Source of the DNA: a virus
Length of the DNA stretch: 21,742 bases
Reading direction: 5' to 3' (one strand)
Virus record (IMG/VR): IMGVR_UViG_3300035698_001633
Location: 1-21,742 of that record
Below, in pieces: positions 15,237-20,791 of this stretch. Under the pieces are notes generated by a model that saw only the letters and a program-made list of their open reading frames with translations, made no database searches and was not told the DNA's origin. Each line of letters begins with the position of its first letter. Within the stretch, counting starts at the first letter, position 1. A program made the translations under genes and the position numbers.

Positions 15237-15290
15237 CTTTCTCTTGGTTAAGTATTGAAAACTCTAGGCTTGTATGTGTGTTGTTCATTG

Positions 15291-15539
15291 TTATTGGTTT
15301 AGGTTGTATTTATCTTTAAGGTAAGCCAGTCCTGCCTGTAGTCCAACCGACACTTGATGGTGATCTATATTAGCATTAACTATTGCTTCAAGCTCTCCCA
15401 CAATCTCTTTAGTTGTTTCCTGTTTAGCCTTTTCTATTTCTTTAGCTATGAGGTTCTTTAGCTTCTGTTCCCAGCCAGCCGTGCCGTGCTGAGTCTTAAT
15501 CCATTCATTGAACCGTTCTTCCCATGTTTGTTTACTCAT
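15291..15539 (-). CDS. Helical hypothetical protein (82 aa)
   Basis: Starts MSKQTWEERFNEWIKTQHGT and continues as a Lys/Glu-rich amphipathic helix (NLIAKEIEKAKQETTKEIVG, ELEAIVNANIDHHQ). The leader (taatttaatact) is A/T-rich. A pattern of WEERF..E followed by a coiled K/E-rich helix is common in short phage hypothetical proteins of unknown role. I cannot assign a function. Confidence 0.65.
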   Translation of the reverse strand: MSKQTWEERFNEWIKTQHGTAGWEQKLKNLIAKEIEKAKQETTKEIVGELEAIVNANIDHHQVSVGLQAGLAYLKDKYNLNQ

Positions 15540-15581
15540 AGTATTAAATTAGTTTATTACTGTCTTGTTTGGTTTAAATTA

Positions 15582-16073
15582 TTAATTTTGTTTTATATTA
15601 TATATTAACTCTAAGTCTTGTTTACAGTCTTTTATTAGTTGTTCACACGCTTCTTTAGTTTGGAAGTACAAAAAATCTTGTGAATTACATTTACGGCCCC
15701 AATCTACCGCGAGCTCCATACCCTTCGTATGGTTTTCATAATATGGGGAATACTTTATTTGATCTTTATCCCCCCAATCAACTTGCCCTCCTCCTAACTC
15801 AAGAGCTTTTAGTCTTACTCTGCCTTTAGCTTTTCGTAGTTCAAAGTAAGCTTCTGCTTCTGCTTCTGTTTTAAAGTAGTTGCCTATTAAGTAATTGTAT
15901 TCGTCAACCTCATGCCCGTTGTCTTCATAAGAATTTATATTCCTACCGTCTATATACCAATACTCCCCATCCTTCTCAGCCCTCCAAGGCATAAAGTCTT
16001 TCTTTCCGTACTTCTCAATAAGCCTGTCTGCTTCTTCTTGTGGTACTTCTAATGTGATTTTTACTGTGTTCAT
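15582..16073 (-). CDS. Hypothetical phage protein (163 aa)
   Basis: Starts MNTVKITLEVPQEEADRLIE, with an N-terminal strand-helix unit that resembles a small regulator, then a segment with DGEYWYIDGRNINSYEDNGH and IGNYFKTEAEAEAYFELRKA. The latter, a GNxFKTExEAExA repeat followed by a helix, is a pattern I know from many phage early proteins of unknown function. The second half contains LGGGQVDWGDKDQIKYSPYY and KCNSQDFLYFQTKEACEQLI, a related second copy of the FxTxExA helix unit. So it may hold two copies of one domain. Role unknown. Confidence 0.75.
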   Translation of the reverse strand: MNTVKITLEVPQEEADRLIEKYGKKDFMPWRAEKDGEYWYIDGRNINSYEDNGHEVDEYNYLIGNYFKTEAEAEAYFELRKAKGRVRLKALELGGGQVDWGDKDQIKYSPYYENHTKGMELAVDWGRKCNSQDFLYFQTKEACEQLIKDCKQDLELIYNIKQN

Positions 16074-16097
16074 TTGTTTAGTTGGTTATTTTTAAAA

Positions 16098-16169
16098 TCA
16101 TCTACTATTTAAGATTGTATCGATGTTATATTCACAATTACTTTTCATAGCAGTTGTCTCTTTAAGCAT
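16098..16169 (-). CDS. Possible 23-residue peptide
   Basis: ATG at 16169 to TGA, reading MLKETTAMKSNCEYNIDTIL then NSR. It has no Shine-Dalgarno sequence, no family, and lies in the 159-base gap between the Cys-rich gene and the 163-aa gene. The rest of that gap shows nothing else: an isolated TTGACA (16219-16224) lacks a -10 at a proper distance. Confidence 0.2.
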   Translation of the reverse strand: MLKETTAMKSNCEYNIDTILNSR

Positions 16170-16232
16170 ACCTACTAGTATTTCCCTATAGACGCACACT
16201 CTCAGCTCTGCTCTACACTGTCAATGATAAAG

Positions 16233-16397
16233 TTAACAGCTTAAATCGCAAGGCCTATACCCGCTCTCGCTACAAGAGACCGATGAATACACACAGCTAT
16301 TAATAGCTTGCCCGTCGATAGTATCCTCGCCACATTCTTTACAGTTGCCGTTCGGCTTATCGCCCTCCTCCAACTCTCTTTGCCCAAAACATCCCAT
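16233..16397 (-). CDS. Cysteine-rich small protein, zinc-ribbon-like (54 aa)
   Basis: Starts at the ATG at 16397 behind the leader ttttaatataaaact, which matches the A/T leaders of other genes here, and ends at TAA. It carries seven cysteines (residues 3, 19, 22, 35, 42, 50, 54). The C-terminal half, NCKECGEDTIDGQ, then SCVYSSVSCSESGYRPC, reads as one CxxC knuckle followed by spaced cysteines. A metal-binding or disulfide knot is likely. Role unknown: a small DNA- or RNA-binding regulator would fit the location in the leftward early-middle block. Confidence 0.55.
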   Translation of the reverse strand: MGCFGQRELEEGDKPNGNCKECGEDTIDGQAINSCVYSSVSCSESGYRPCDLSC

Positions 16398-16449
16398 AGT
16401 TTTATATTAAAAGTTTTTAGTATTTCTAAGTTCCTCGACTGGCTTTGAT

Positions 16450-16524
16450 TTAGTTAATATTGAGTGCTCCATTATATAATTCTCTGCTTCTTCTTTCCTG
16501 TGTTGCTTTGATTGGTAATTTCAT
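16450..16524 (-). CDS. Possible 24-residue basic peptide
   Basis: ATG at 16524 lies one base after the ribbon-helix-helix stop, which would favour coupled translation, and reads MKLPIKATQERRSRELYNGA then LNIN before TAA. A second frame (16407-16472, MEHSILTKSKPVEELRNTKN) overlaps it and ends ten bases before the Cys-rich gene. At most one of the two is likely real, and both are weak calls. Confidence 0.25.
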   Translation of the reverse strand: MKLPIKATQERRSRELYNGALNIN

Positions 16525-16525
16525 A

Positions 16526-16699
16526 CTATCTATTTAAATAATCTTTATAACTGTTGTACTCCTCTCGCATATCAGCTGTACCGTGGAAATGTACGTCTAA
16601 GGATGATGTTATTACTTGAGCCATAGAAATATTAAACCACTTAGCCAGCTTTTCTAGTTTTACCCTGTCTTCTTCTGTGTGTTTGAAATGAAATTGCAT
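16526..16699 (-). CDS. Ribbon-helix-helix (Arc/CopG-like) DNA-binding protein, 57 aa
   Basis: Longer frames start at 16729 or 16741, but the ATG at 16699 is preferred because it follows the AAC-rich leader (TTTAACAACAACT) seen at other early genes. The protein begins MQFHFKHTEEDRVKLEKLAK, a beta strand and first helix, then the turn and second helix WFNISMAQVITSSLDVHFHG, as in the ribbon-helix-helix fold. These proteins dimerise and bind short operators with the beta ribbon. A near-palindromic site lies upstream at 16836-16859, inside the promoter that should drive this gene, so autoregulation is a natural inference. No partner toxin is next to it. Confidence 0.65.
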   Translation of the reverse strand: MQFHFKHTEEDRVKLEKLAKWFNISMAQVITSSLDVHFHGTADMREEYNSYKDYLNR

Positions 16700-16798
16700 A
16701 GTTGTTGTTAAATTATTAAGGGGAGGCATCCTTGCTATCAAAGAGCGTGTGTAACTGGACTCCTAATCCACAAGTTGTTATACCCCCCTTAGCACCGT

Positions 16799-16827
16799 CC
16801 TGATTAAGTGTTTTGTTCTTAATCAAG
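16799..16827 (-). promoter_or_regulatory. 5'-terminal hairpin of the early leftward transcript
   Basis: TGATTAAG and CTTAATCA pair perfectly (8 bp), extended in RNA by one G:U and one C:G pair, loop of nine. If transcription from the promoter at 16836-16864 starts near 16829, the stem occupies about +2 to +30. This could shield the mRNA 5' end or be an operator. Confidence 0.5.
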
Positions 16828-16835
16828 TCTATTCT

Positions 16836-16864
16836 ATTGTACACTATCGTGTATACAATGTCAA
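16836..16864 (-). promoter_or_regulatory. Leftward promoter with palindromic operator
   Basis: Leftward reading: -35 TTGACA (16859-16864, perfect), spacer of 17 bp, -10 TACAAT (16836-16841). The 24-bp string 16836-16859 is a near-palindrome (eight of twelve pairs match; ATTGTA...TACAAT arms), lying over the -10 box and the spacer. This is the classic location for a repressor site. The gene just downstream is the ribbon-helix-helix protein. Confidence 0.75.
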
Positions 16865-17020
16865 CTAGCTAAAGTAAACTCCCTCAATAAGTCGCATAAT
16901 GAGGAGAAGTAATGTAATCACTAATGCTAGGAATAATGACAATGATGCCAGCCCTGTGAAAACGTAAAAATATGTAAATCCAATCAATACCATAACTGTT
17001 ACAATAAAAAGGTTAAACAT
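16865..17020 (-). CDS. Small two-span membrane protein (51 aa)
   Basis: ATG at 17020 behind an A/T leader (tttaaataaaacagt), stop at 16865 exactly before the -35 box of the next promoter. The sequence is almost wholly hydrophobic: one span at residues about 3-21 (LFIVTVMVLIGFTYFYVF) and another at about 24-43 (LASLSLFLALVITLLLLIM), ending with RLIEGVYFS. The size and topology resemble small holins, toxin-like membrane peptides or superinfection-exclusion proteins. Its position in the early leftward block, beside the replication gene, suits exclusion or membrane targeting better than lysis. This is an inference. Confidence 0.6.
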   Translation of the reverse strand: MFNLFIVTVMVLIGFTYFYVFTGLASLSLFLALVITLLLLIMRLIEGVYFS

Positions 17021-17030
17021 ACTGTTTTAT

Positions 17031-17429
17031 TTAAAGTGTATTAGTTTCTTCTAACTGTGCCGCTCCTGGGAACGCTTTGCCTTGTGCTAGTTTCTTTAAC
17101 GAATCTCTAACATTACTTGGCAACTCTAAAGGTTCAAAAGCGTTCTGCTCTCTACCTCCGTTACCTGCCCAACATGGACAACCTGAATTCTTTTCCATAG
17201 CCATTAAGCAGAACTTGCATAACCTCTTGCCAAACTGTCCTAACTTCATGTTTTCAGCGTGATACCATTTATCGAACTGTTGTATGGTCGGGATTATCTG
17301 TAAAGAAATCATATCCCCTTGTAATTGGACAAACTTAGCCTTCGTGCTAATAGCCATGTAGACCCCCTCTTTTTCCTTTTCCGATAGTAAGTATCTTGTT
17401 TTTGTATGTGTTTCTAAAATGTAATTCAT
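17031..17429 (-). CDS. Hypothetical protein with Cys cluster (132 aa)
   Basis: Starts MNYILETHTKTRYLLSEKEK at 17429, four bases after the initiator stop. A central part has C-x2-C then C-x-C (LCKFCLMAMEKNSGCPCWAG), which could bind a metal. It is followed by a basic/polar C-terminus (NVRDSLKKLAQGKAFPGAAQ). No family is recognised. An internal Met at residue 25 is an alternative start. Placement next to the replication initiator and the identical leader style suggest a replication or early accessory factor. Confidence 0.6.
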   Translation of the reverse strand: MNYILETHTKTRYLLSEKEKEGVYMAISTKAKFVQLQGDMISLQIIPTIQQFDKWYHAENMKLGQFGKRLCKFCLMAMEKNSGCPCWAGNGGREQNAFEPLELPSNVRDSLKKLAQGKAFPGAAQLEETNTL

Positions 17430-17431
17430 GT

Positions 17432-18196
17432 TTATGAGATTAAGTAACCTTCGGGCTGCTTTTCTACGTAGCCTTTGATCTGTTTATAAATATACTGCAA
17501 GCTTCCCATATTATTTCTATGGAATGGCTCACTTGACAAAGCCTCGAAACGGTGGCGAAATTCATCTCGGGATATTTTAACCATTAGGTTTACTAAATGC
17601 TTTCCATATATCCTCTGCATTTTAACTGTTTCTTTAAAACCTGTTAATCCTAATGATCCCTTAATAACTTCCAACATCTTATTGATGTCTTCATTTCCGT
17701 AACTTGCTTTTTTAATAGGTTCCGCTATTGGGGTATCAGAACTTTTTTCTGTACCTACGTTAGTAGGTATATTTATTTCCTTTATTTCCTTTACTTTATT
17801 TCCTTTACTTTCCTTTATAGCATTGCGGTCGCTTTGCGTTTGCATTGCGTCTGCATTTTTCCACCTTGTCTTAGCCGCTTTACGAGCTATCGAACTTTTC
17901 AATTCCCTTTCTTTAAAGAATTTCAAGAGCCTATTTGACCAGAAAAAAGTATCGTCTAATTCAAACAAATCGTAGTTCCGTATTACGTCCGTAATGCGTT
18001 CGCATTCGGTGTGCATTGCGTATGCAATATCTTCCACATCCACAAGCCGTAAACGAGCCTCTGAAGAGGCCGCTACTAACTCAACTAGGTACCAGTAAAT
18101 ACCGTAACCTTCCAGCCCTAGCGTCCTCCTTAATTTTATAACTTTTTCATCCTCATGAGCATTATAGTCGTGAGGAAAGTAAAAACTTTCTTTCAT
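17432..18196 (-). CDS. Replication initiator / replisome organizer (DUF4373-like)
   Basis: A 254-residue protein. The N-terminal ~90 residues (YFPHDYNAHEDEKVIKLRRT, then LGLEGYGIYWYLVELVAASS) match the Lin1244/Lin1753-type (DUF4373) winged-helix domain found in phage and prophage replisome organisers. The middle (residues about 105-160) is low-complexity and charged (TRWKNADAMQTQSDRNAIKE, KGNKVKEIKEINI). It is encoded by iteron-like DNA (see the origin entry), as in phages whose origin lies in the initiator gene. The C-terminal part is helical (FRHRFEALSSEPFHRNNMGS) and may recruit helicase. No walker motif is present. The leader is AACAACAACATTAACAACAACAAAG, no Shine-Dalgarno. Named by N-terminal domain and origin, so the exact family is uncertain. 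Confidence 0.75.
   Translation of the reverse strand: MKESFYFPHDYNAHEDEKVIKLRRTLGLEGYGIYWYLVELVAASSEARLRLVDVEDIAYAMHTECERITDVIRNYDLFELDDTFFWSNRLLKFFKERELKSSIARKAAKTRWKNADAMQTQSDRNAIKESKGNKVKEIKEINIPTNVGTEKSSDTPIAEPIKKASYGNEDINKMLEVIKGSLGLTGFKETVKMQRIYGKHLVNLMVKISRDEFRHRFEALSSEPFHRNNMGSLQYIYKQIKGYVEKQPEGYLIS
17775..18027 (-). repeat. Candidate replication origin: 11-bp iterons and A/T-rich repeats in the initiator gene
   Basis: Two arrays of tandem 11-bp units, plus-strand consensus TGCGTnTGCAT. Array A: 17984-17994 (degenerate), 17995-18005, 18006-18016, 18017-18027. Array B: 17824-17834, 17835-17845, 17846-17856, preceded by GCAT. Beside array B, 17775-17816 holds four A/T-rich direct repeats (three exact copies of ATTTCCTTT at 17775, 17784, 17798 and an ACTTTCCTTT variant at 17807), a likely unwinding element. 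The reading frame through both arrays is maintained. Eleven is not a multiple of three, so the codons shift phase from copy to copy, which argues that DNA, not peptide, is conserved. Confidence 0.75.
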
Positions 18197-18222
18197 CTTT
18201 GTTGTTGTTAATGTTGTTGTTA

Positions 18223-18375
18223 TTATCGAATGTTGCCCTGCTTTAATAAACCAAATGTAAGCTTATTAACCTTGTCTAAAAACTTAGAGTCTTCACTAAG
18301 TTCTACTGCTAATATAGTTAAGATGTACCTCTTAACCTCTTCCCGCCCTTCCTCTGTCTCTATAACTGTGTCCAT
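18223..18375 (-). CDS. Small helical early protein (50 aa)
   Basis: First leftward gene from the control region. ATG at 18375, leader AACAATAACAACAACAGGAT, one of the few with an AGGA close to the start. It reads MDTVIETEEGREEVKRYILT then ILAVELSEDSKFLDKVNKLT and FGLLKQGNIR. It is acidic at the N-terminus and basic at the C-terminus, all predicted helix. The role is unknown. Its position ahead of the initiator gene suits a small transcription or replication regulator. A possible promoter at 18400-18430 drives it. Confidence 0.55.
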   Translation of the reverse strand: MDTVIETEEGREEVKRYILTILAVELSEDSKFLDKVNKLTFGLLKQGNIR

Positions 18376-18399
18376 ATCCTGTTGTTGTTATTGTTATTC

Positions 18400-18430
18400 A
18401 GTATACATTTTACTCCTACTAAAAAGTCAA
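18400..18430 (-). promoter_or_regulatory. Leftward early promoter, proximal
   Basis: Leftward reading: -35 TTGACT (18425-18430) and -10 TATACT (18400-18405), spacer 19 bp, which is long. The TSS near 18393 gives an AAC-rich leader of about 18 bases for the 50-aa gene. Confidence 0.5.
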
Positions 18431-18508
18431 CACAAGAAAAAAGAGGTAGTCGCCAGTTAAGGCTTTCCCCCTTTGCAGGTAAACGTGTTTATGATTCAAC
18501 CTACCTAG

Positions 18509-18536
18509 AACATAGCATGATGTCTTTTATTGTCAA
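18509..18536 (-). promoter_or_regulatory. Leftward early promoter, distal
   Basis: Leftward reading: -35 TTGACA (18531-18536, perfect), 16-bp spacer, -10 TATGTT (18509-18514) with TGC before it. It lies back to back with the rightward promoter at 18566-18594 in the 250-base control region, which holds no convincing gene. Confidence 0.5.
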
Positions 18537-18565
18537 GCTGTACTATTCAGTCTGTACTAATCTTA

Positions 18566-18609
18566 TTGCTATTATCGTTTTAGCGTGATATTCTCTATTC
18601 GTGTTTATA
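18566..18609 (+). promoter_or_regulatory. Rightward early promoter, first copy of the 34-bp block
   Basis: -35 TTGCTA (18566-18571), 17-bp spacer, -10 TATTCT (18589-18594) with TGA before it, an extended -10. The block CGTTTTAGCGTGATATTCTC (18576 onward to 18609) recurs at 21532-21565 with 28 of 34 identical positions, including the transcribed part ATTCGTGTTTATA. TSS about 18601, leader about 25 bases. Confidence 0.8.
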
Positions 18610-18625
18610 TCTAACCCAAAATAAC

Positions 18626-18991
18626 ATGAATCAGTATTTACCTCCTGGATATGTCGAAGATGACTTATCCCTTATTGAGCAAGAAATGTGGCCAGATAAC
18701 GAAGGAATAGATGTCCAGATGCTAGATATAGCTAGGGAAAGATTAGATTTAGCAATTAAATATAAAGACGTAGACGAAGCTTCGTATTGGCTAGATAATC
18801 TTATGGACTGCCTAGCTGATCTTATGGTTAAGCATGGGGGAAACGACATAGACGTCCTGTACAACTGGGTGATGTATAACGATGATGATTTCATCTCTAT
18901 GCATAAAGAGACATACGAGGACGGATTAGACGACTACATACGAGACAACTTAAAAGCCTTATGGAAGAAATATTTACTTAACCAAGCATAA
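18626..18991 (+). CDS. Acidic early protein (121 aa)
   Basis: First gene behind the rightward early promoter. By my count it has 28 Asp/Glu against 10 Lys/Arg in 121 residues, spread over the whole chain (YVEDDLSLIEQEMWPDNEG, MVKHGGNDIDVLYNWVMYND). Secondary structure looks helical. First-expressed acidic phage proteins include DNA mimics such as Ocr-type anti-restriction proteins, but no homology is visible here, and acidic composition alone does not prove it. The next gene is also acidic. ATG at 18626, A-rich leader (cccaaaataac). Confidence 0.7.
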   Translation: MNQYLPPGYVEDDLSLIEQEMWPDNEGIDVQMLDIARERLDLAIKYKDVDEASYWLDNLMDCLADLMVKHGGNDIDVLYNWVMYNDDDFISMHKETYEDGLDDYIRDNLKALWKKYLLNQA

Positions 18992-18992
18992 G

Positions 18993-19196
18993 ATGAATAA
19001 TTTTGAAAGCTGGCTGTTCGATAATTTTGAAGGCCGAGAGACAACGGACGATTGCGATATTATACAGGAAATGTTTGTTGAATGGTGTTGCGGACTTAGT
19101 CCTGATGAATGGATGAAGTTAGGAGACCAACATGTAGAGTATGTCTTTCATAAGACAGGAGAAATAATTAAAGGTTTAACTAAAAACTATGAATAA
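18993..19196 (+). CDS. Small acidic hypothetical protein (67 aa)
   Basis: ATG one base after the preceding stop. It reads MNNFESWLFDNFEGRETTDD then IIQEMFVEWCCGLSPDEWMK, a helical, acidic protein with two adjacent Cys. The end overlaps the ssDNA-annealing gene by eight bases (ATGAATAA). Early position and acidity are like those of the gene before it. Function unknown. Confidence 0.65.
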   Translation: MNNFESWLFDNFEGRETTDDCDIIQEMFVEWCCGLSPDEWMKLGDQHVEYVFHKTGEIIKGLTKNYE

Positions 19197-19689
19197 AAAG
19201 ACAGCAACGATAGATTTGAAAGGTAAAGAGTATGCAACAGTACCAGCTAGACTTAAAGAGTTTAGAGAAGCTTGCCCAAATGGACTAATTGAAACTACTC
19301 CTACTATTACAGATGGAGAGATAATGTTTAAGGCTAGAATCTTAAGCGATAAGTCCGACCCTTCAAGTGGTGAAGCAACTGGTCATGCAATCGGTAAGAC
19401 TGGTAAAGACAAGGCATTTGAAAAGCTTGAGACTATTGCGGTCGGTAGAGCTTTGGCAATGTTAGGGTACTTAGCTTCTGGCGAGATCGCCTCTAGTGAA
19501 GAGATGGAGAAGTTCCACGAGTATAAAGACGTTAAGCGTGAGGAAGCTTTACTTAGCCTACACGACTGTAGCACCCTCGAAGAACTTAAAACATGTTACA
19601 TGGGACTTGGTTCGCTTATGGGTGATGCGCAGATTATAAAAGCTAAAGATGAAATAAAACTTAACCTACAATCAAATGAAAGTAATTAA
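19189..19689 (+). CDS. Single-strand DNA annealing protein, Rad52/Erf-like
   Basis: 166 residues. The core (residues about 60-95) reads SGEATGHAIGKTGKDKAFEK then LETIAVGRALAMLGY. The AFEKLETxAxGRALAMLGY signature is shared by phage Rad52-like/Erf-type annealing proteins, which carry ExAxxxAxGRALAxLGY. An N-terminal strand pair precedes it and a helical C-terminal tail follows (YKDVKREEALLSLHDCSTLE). It directly precedes a YqaJ-type exonuclease, the usual partner in two-component phage recombination. It likely anneals complementary strands during replication-linked recombination. The exact superfamily (Rad52, Erf, RecT) cannot be settled by eye. Confidence 0.65.
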   Translation: MNKKTATIDLKGKEYATVPARLKEFREACPNGLIETTPTITDGEIMFKARILSDKSDPSSGEATGHAIGKTGKDKAFEKLETIAVGRALAMLGYLASGEIASSEEMEKFHEYKDVKREEALLSLHDCSTLEELKTCYMGLGSLMGDAQIIKAKDEIKLNLQSNESN

Positions 19690-20290
19690 AATCACACAAG
19701 AAGGTGACGAATGGAAAGACTATAGACTTGGCAAGATAACAGGTACTAAGCTGAAAGGGATTATAGTTAAACGTGGCACTAAAAAGAAAATAGGCTTCTA
19801 CCAGTTAATGGCTGACCGTATTGCAGTTGATGACGGTTATGATAGCCCTATGGAACGAGGCAATGCTCTTGAACCAGAAGCTATTGAAAGGTTTGAACAG
19901 GAAACAGGGCGAAAAGTTGAGACAGATCTATTCTGTGTTTCGGATAAGAACCCTAACATAGCTCTATCGCCAGACGGACTAATCAACCTTAAGGGTAAGT
20001 ATAGTGAAGCAGTTGAGGTGAAATGTCTTAGCTCGGCCAATCATCTACAGGCTTACTTTAATAAAGAGATTCCCTCTGAGTATATAGAGCAAGTTATACA
20101 GTACTTCATAGTAAACGAAGACTTAGAGCTTTTGCATTTCGTTATGTACGACCCTCGTATTAGTGCTTTACCTTACTTTGAGATCCCTATACTTCGTGAA
20201 GACTTAGAAGATAAGATTGAAGAGTACTACGAATACCAAGTCAAAACATTAAACGAGATAGACGAACTACTCCTTGACCTAACATTCTAA
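19676..20290 (+). CDS. YqaJ-like recombination exonuclease (PD-(D/E)xK)
   Basis: 204 residues overlapping the annealing-protein gene by 14 bases. YqaJ motifs in order: N-terminal RLGKITGT (17-24), ERGNALEPEAIERF (60-73, G62 and E66), SPDGL (98-102, D100), EVKCL (114-118, E114 and K116), and EQVIQYF (138-144, Q139). Those are the D, E-x-K and Q positions of the fold, giving a Mg2+-dependent 5'-3' exonuclease. With the annealing protein it forms a SynExo-type pair. The stop shares one base with the next start (TAATG). Confidence 0.9.
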   Translation: MKVIKITQEGDEWKDYRLGKITGTKLKGIIVKRGTKKKIGFYQLMADRIAVDDGYDSPMERGNALEPEAIERFEQETGRKVETDLFCVSDKNPNIALSPDGLINLKGKYSEAVEVKCLSSANHLQAYFNKEIPSEYIEQVIQYFIVNEDLELLHFVMYDPRISALPYFEIPILREDLEDKIEEYYEYQVKTLNEIDELLLDLTF

Positions 20291-20463
20291 TGCACACAAA
20301 GAAAACAACCACAACTTATCCAGTCGCTTTACTTGAACAACTTAAGGAAGAGGCTGCGGCTAATCACTCAACCTTTAATGCTTACGTAATAAGTATCCTA
20401 GTAGATAGATACGAAGCTAAGCAGTGGAGGAAGACAATAGACAGTTTAATCAATAAAATTTAA
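20290..20463 (+). CDS. Small ribbon-helix-helix-like protein (57 aa)
   Basis: Starts at the ATG overlapping the exonuclease stop (TAATG) and ends at 20463. It reads MHTKKTTTTYPVALLEQLKE then EAAANHSTFNAYVISILVDR. The strand, helix, turn and helix pattern (TTTTYPVALLEQLKEEAAAN, then TFNAYVISILV) is that of an Arc/CopG-type protein. A tandem link to the recombination genes suggests regulation of this operon. Its counterpart in the leftward block (16526-16699) is a different sequence with the same fold. Confidence 0.6.
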   Translation: MHTKKTTTTYPVALLEQLKEEAAANHSTFNAYVISILVDRYEAKQWRKTIDSLINKI

Positions 20464-20467
20464 TAGC

Positions 20468-20782
20468 ATGAAAATACAACTTCACAACGCAATCATTGAG
20501 AAGGTAGAAACTAGATCTGATAGAAGCTTTAAAGTTATATTAGGGCTTCCAGAACTACCACCTGCCGAAGCAGCCCAATTATTTAGCAGTCTTAGAACTG
20601 AGGCCGTAGAGATAGAAGCTACGGTTGGAGTCACAGGAGGTAAAAGTGCCAGTAAAAGACTAAGAAATAGTTTTTATGTTCTATGGGGTCAAGACTTCAA
20701 AACGCAATACCCAGAGTTCGAGGTATACTATGCAGCTAAAATGGAAAGACTTATAAACCAAGTCAAAGAAAAACTTAACTAA
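20468..20782 (+). CDS. Conserved-looking hypothetical protein (104 aa)
   Basis: Begins MKIQLHNAIIEKVETRSDRS followed by FKVILGLPELPPAEAAQLFS. The C-terminal segment (SKRLRNSFYVLWGQDFKTQY, PEFEVYYAAKMERLINQVKE) resembles a pattern I know from small phage and plasmid proteins of unknown function (RLRxxxxxLW then F..YY..KM). Two segments are visible, an N-terminal beta part and a C-terminal amphipathic helix. The gene sits among recombination genes, so it may be a DNA-binding accessory factor. No function is assigned. A-rich leader (atttaatagc). Confidence 0.6.
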   Translation: MKIQLHNAIIEKVETRSDRSFKVILGLPELPPAEAAQLFSSLRTEAVEIEATVGVTGGKSASKRLRNSFYVLWGQDFKTQYPEFEVYYAAKMERLINQVKEKLN

Positions 20783-20791
20783 CCAATAAAC

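Noticed and set aside
15229-15288. 19-residue frame overlapping the start of the 75-aa gene
   Set aside because: Too short, overlaps a real start, no supporting evidence.
16193-16224. TTGACA at 16219-16224 as a promoter
   Set aside because: No acceptable -10 at 16-18 bp leftward.
18437-18475. Possible leftward terminator: GGGGG... CCTCTTTTTTC in the control region
   Set aside because: The stem has mismatches and only a 3-bp inner helix; recorded as weak, not listed as a feature.
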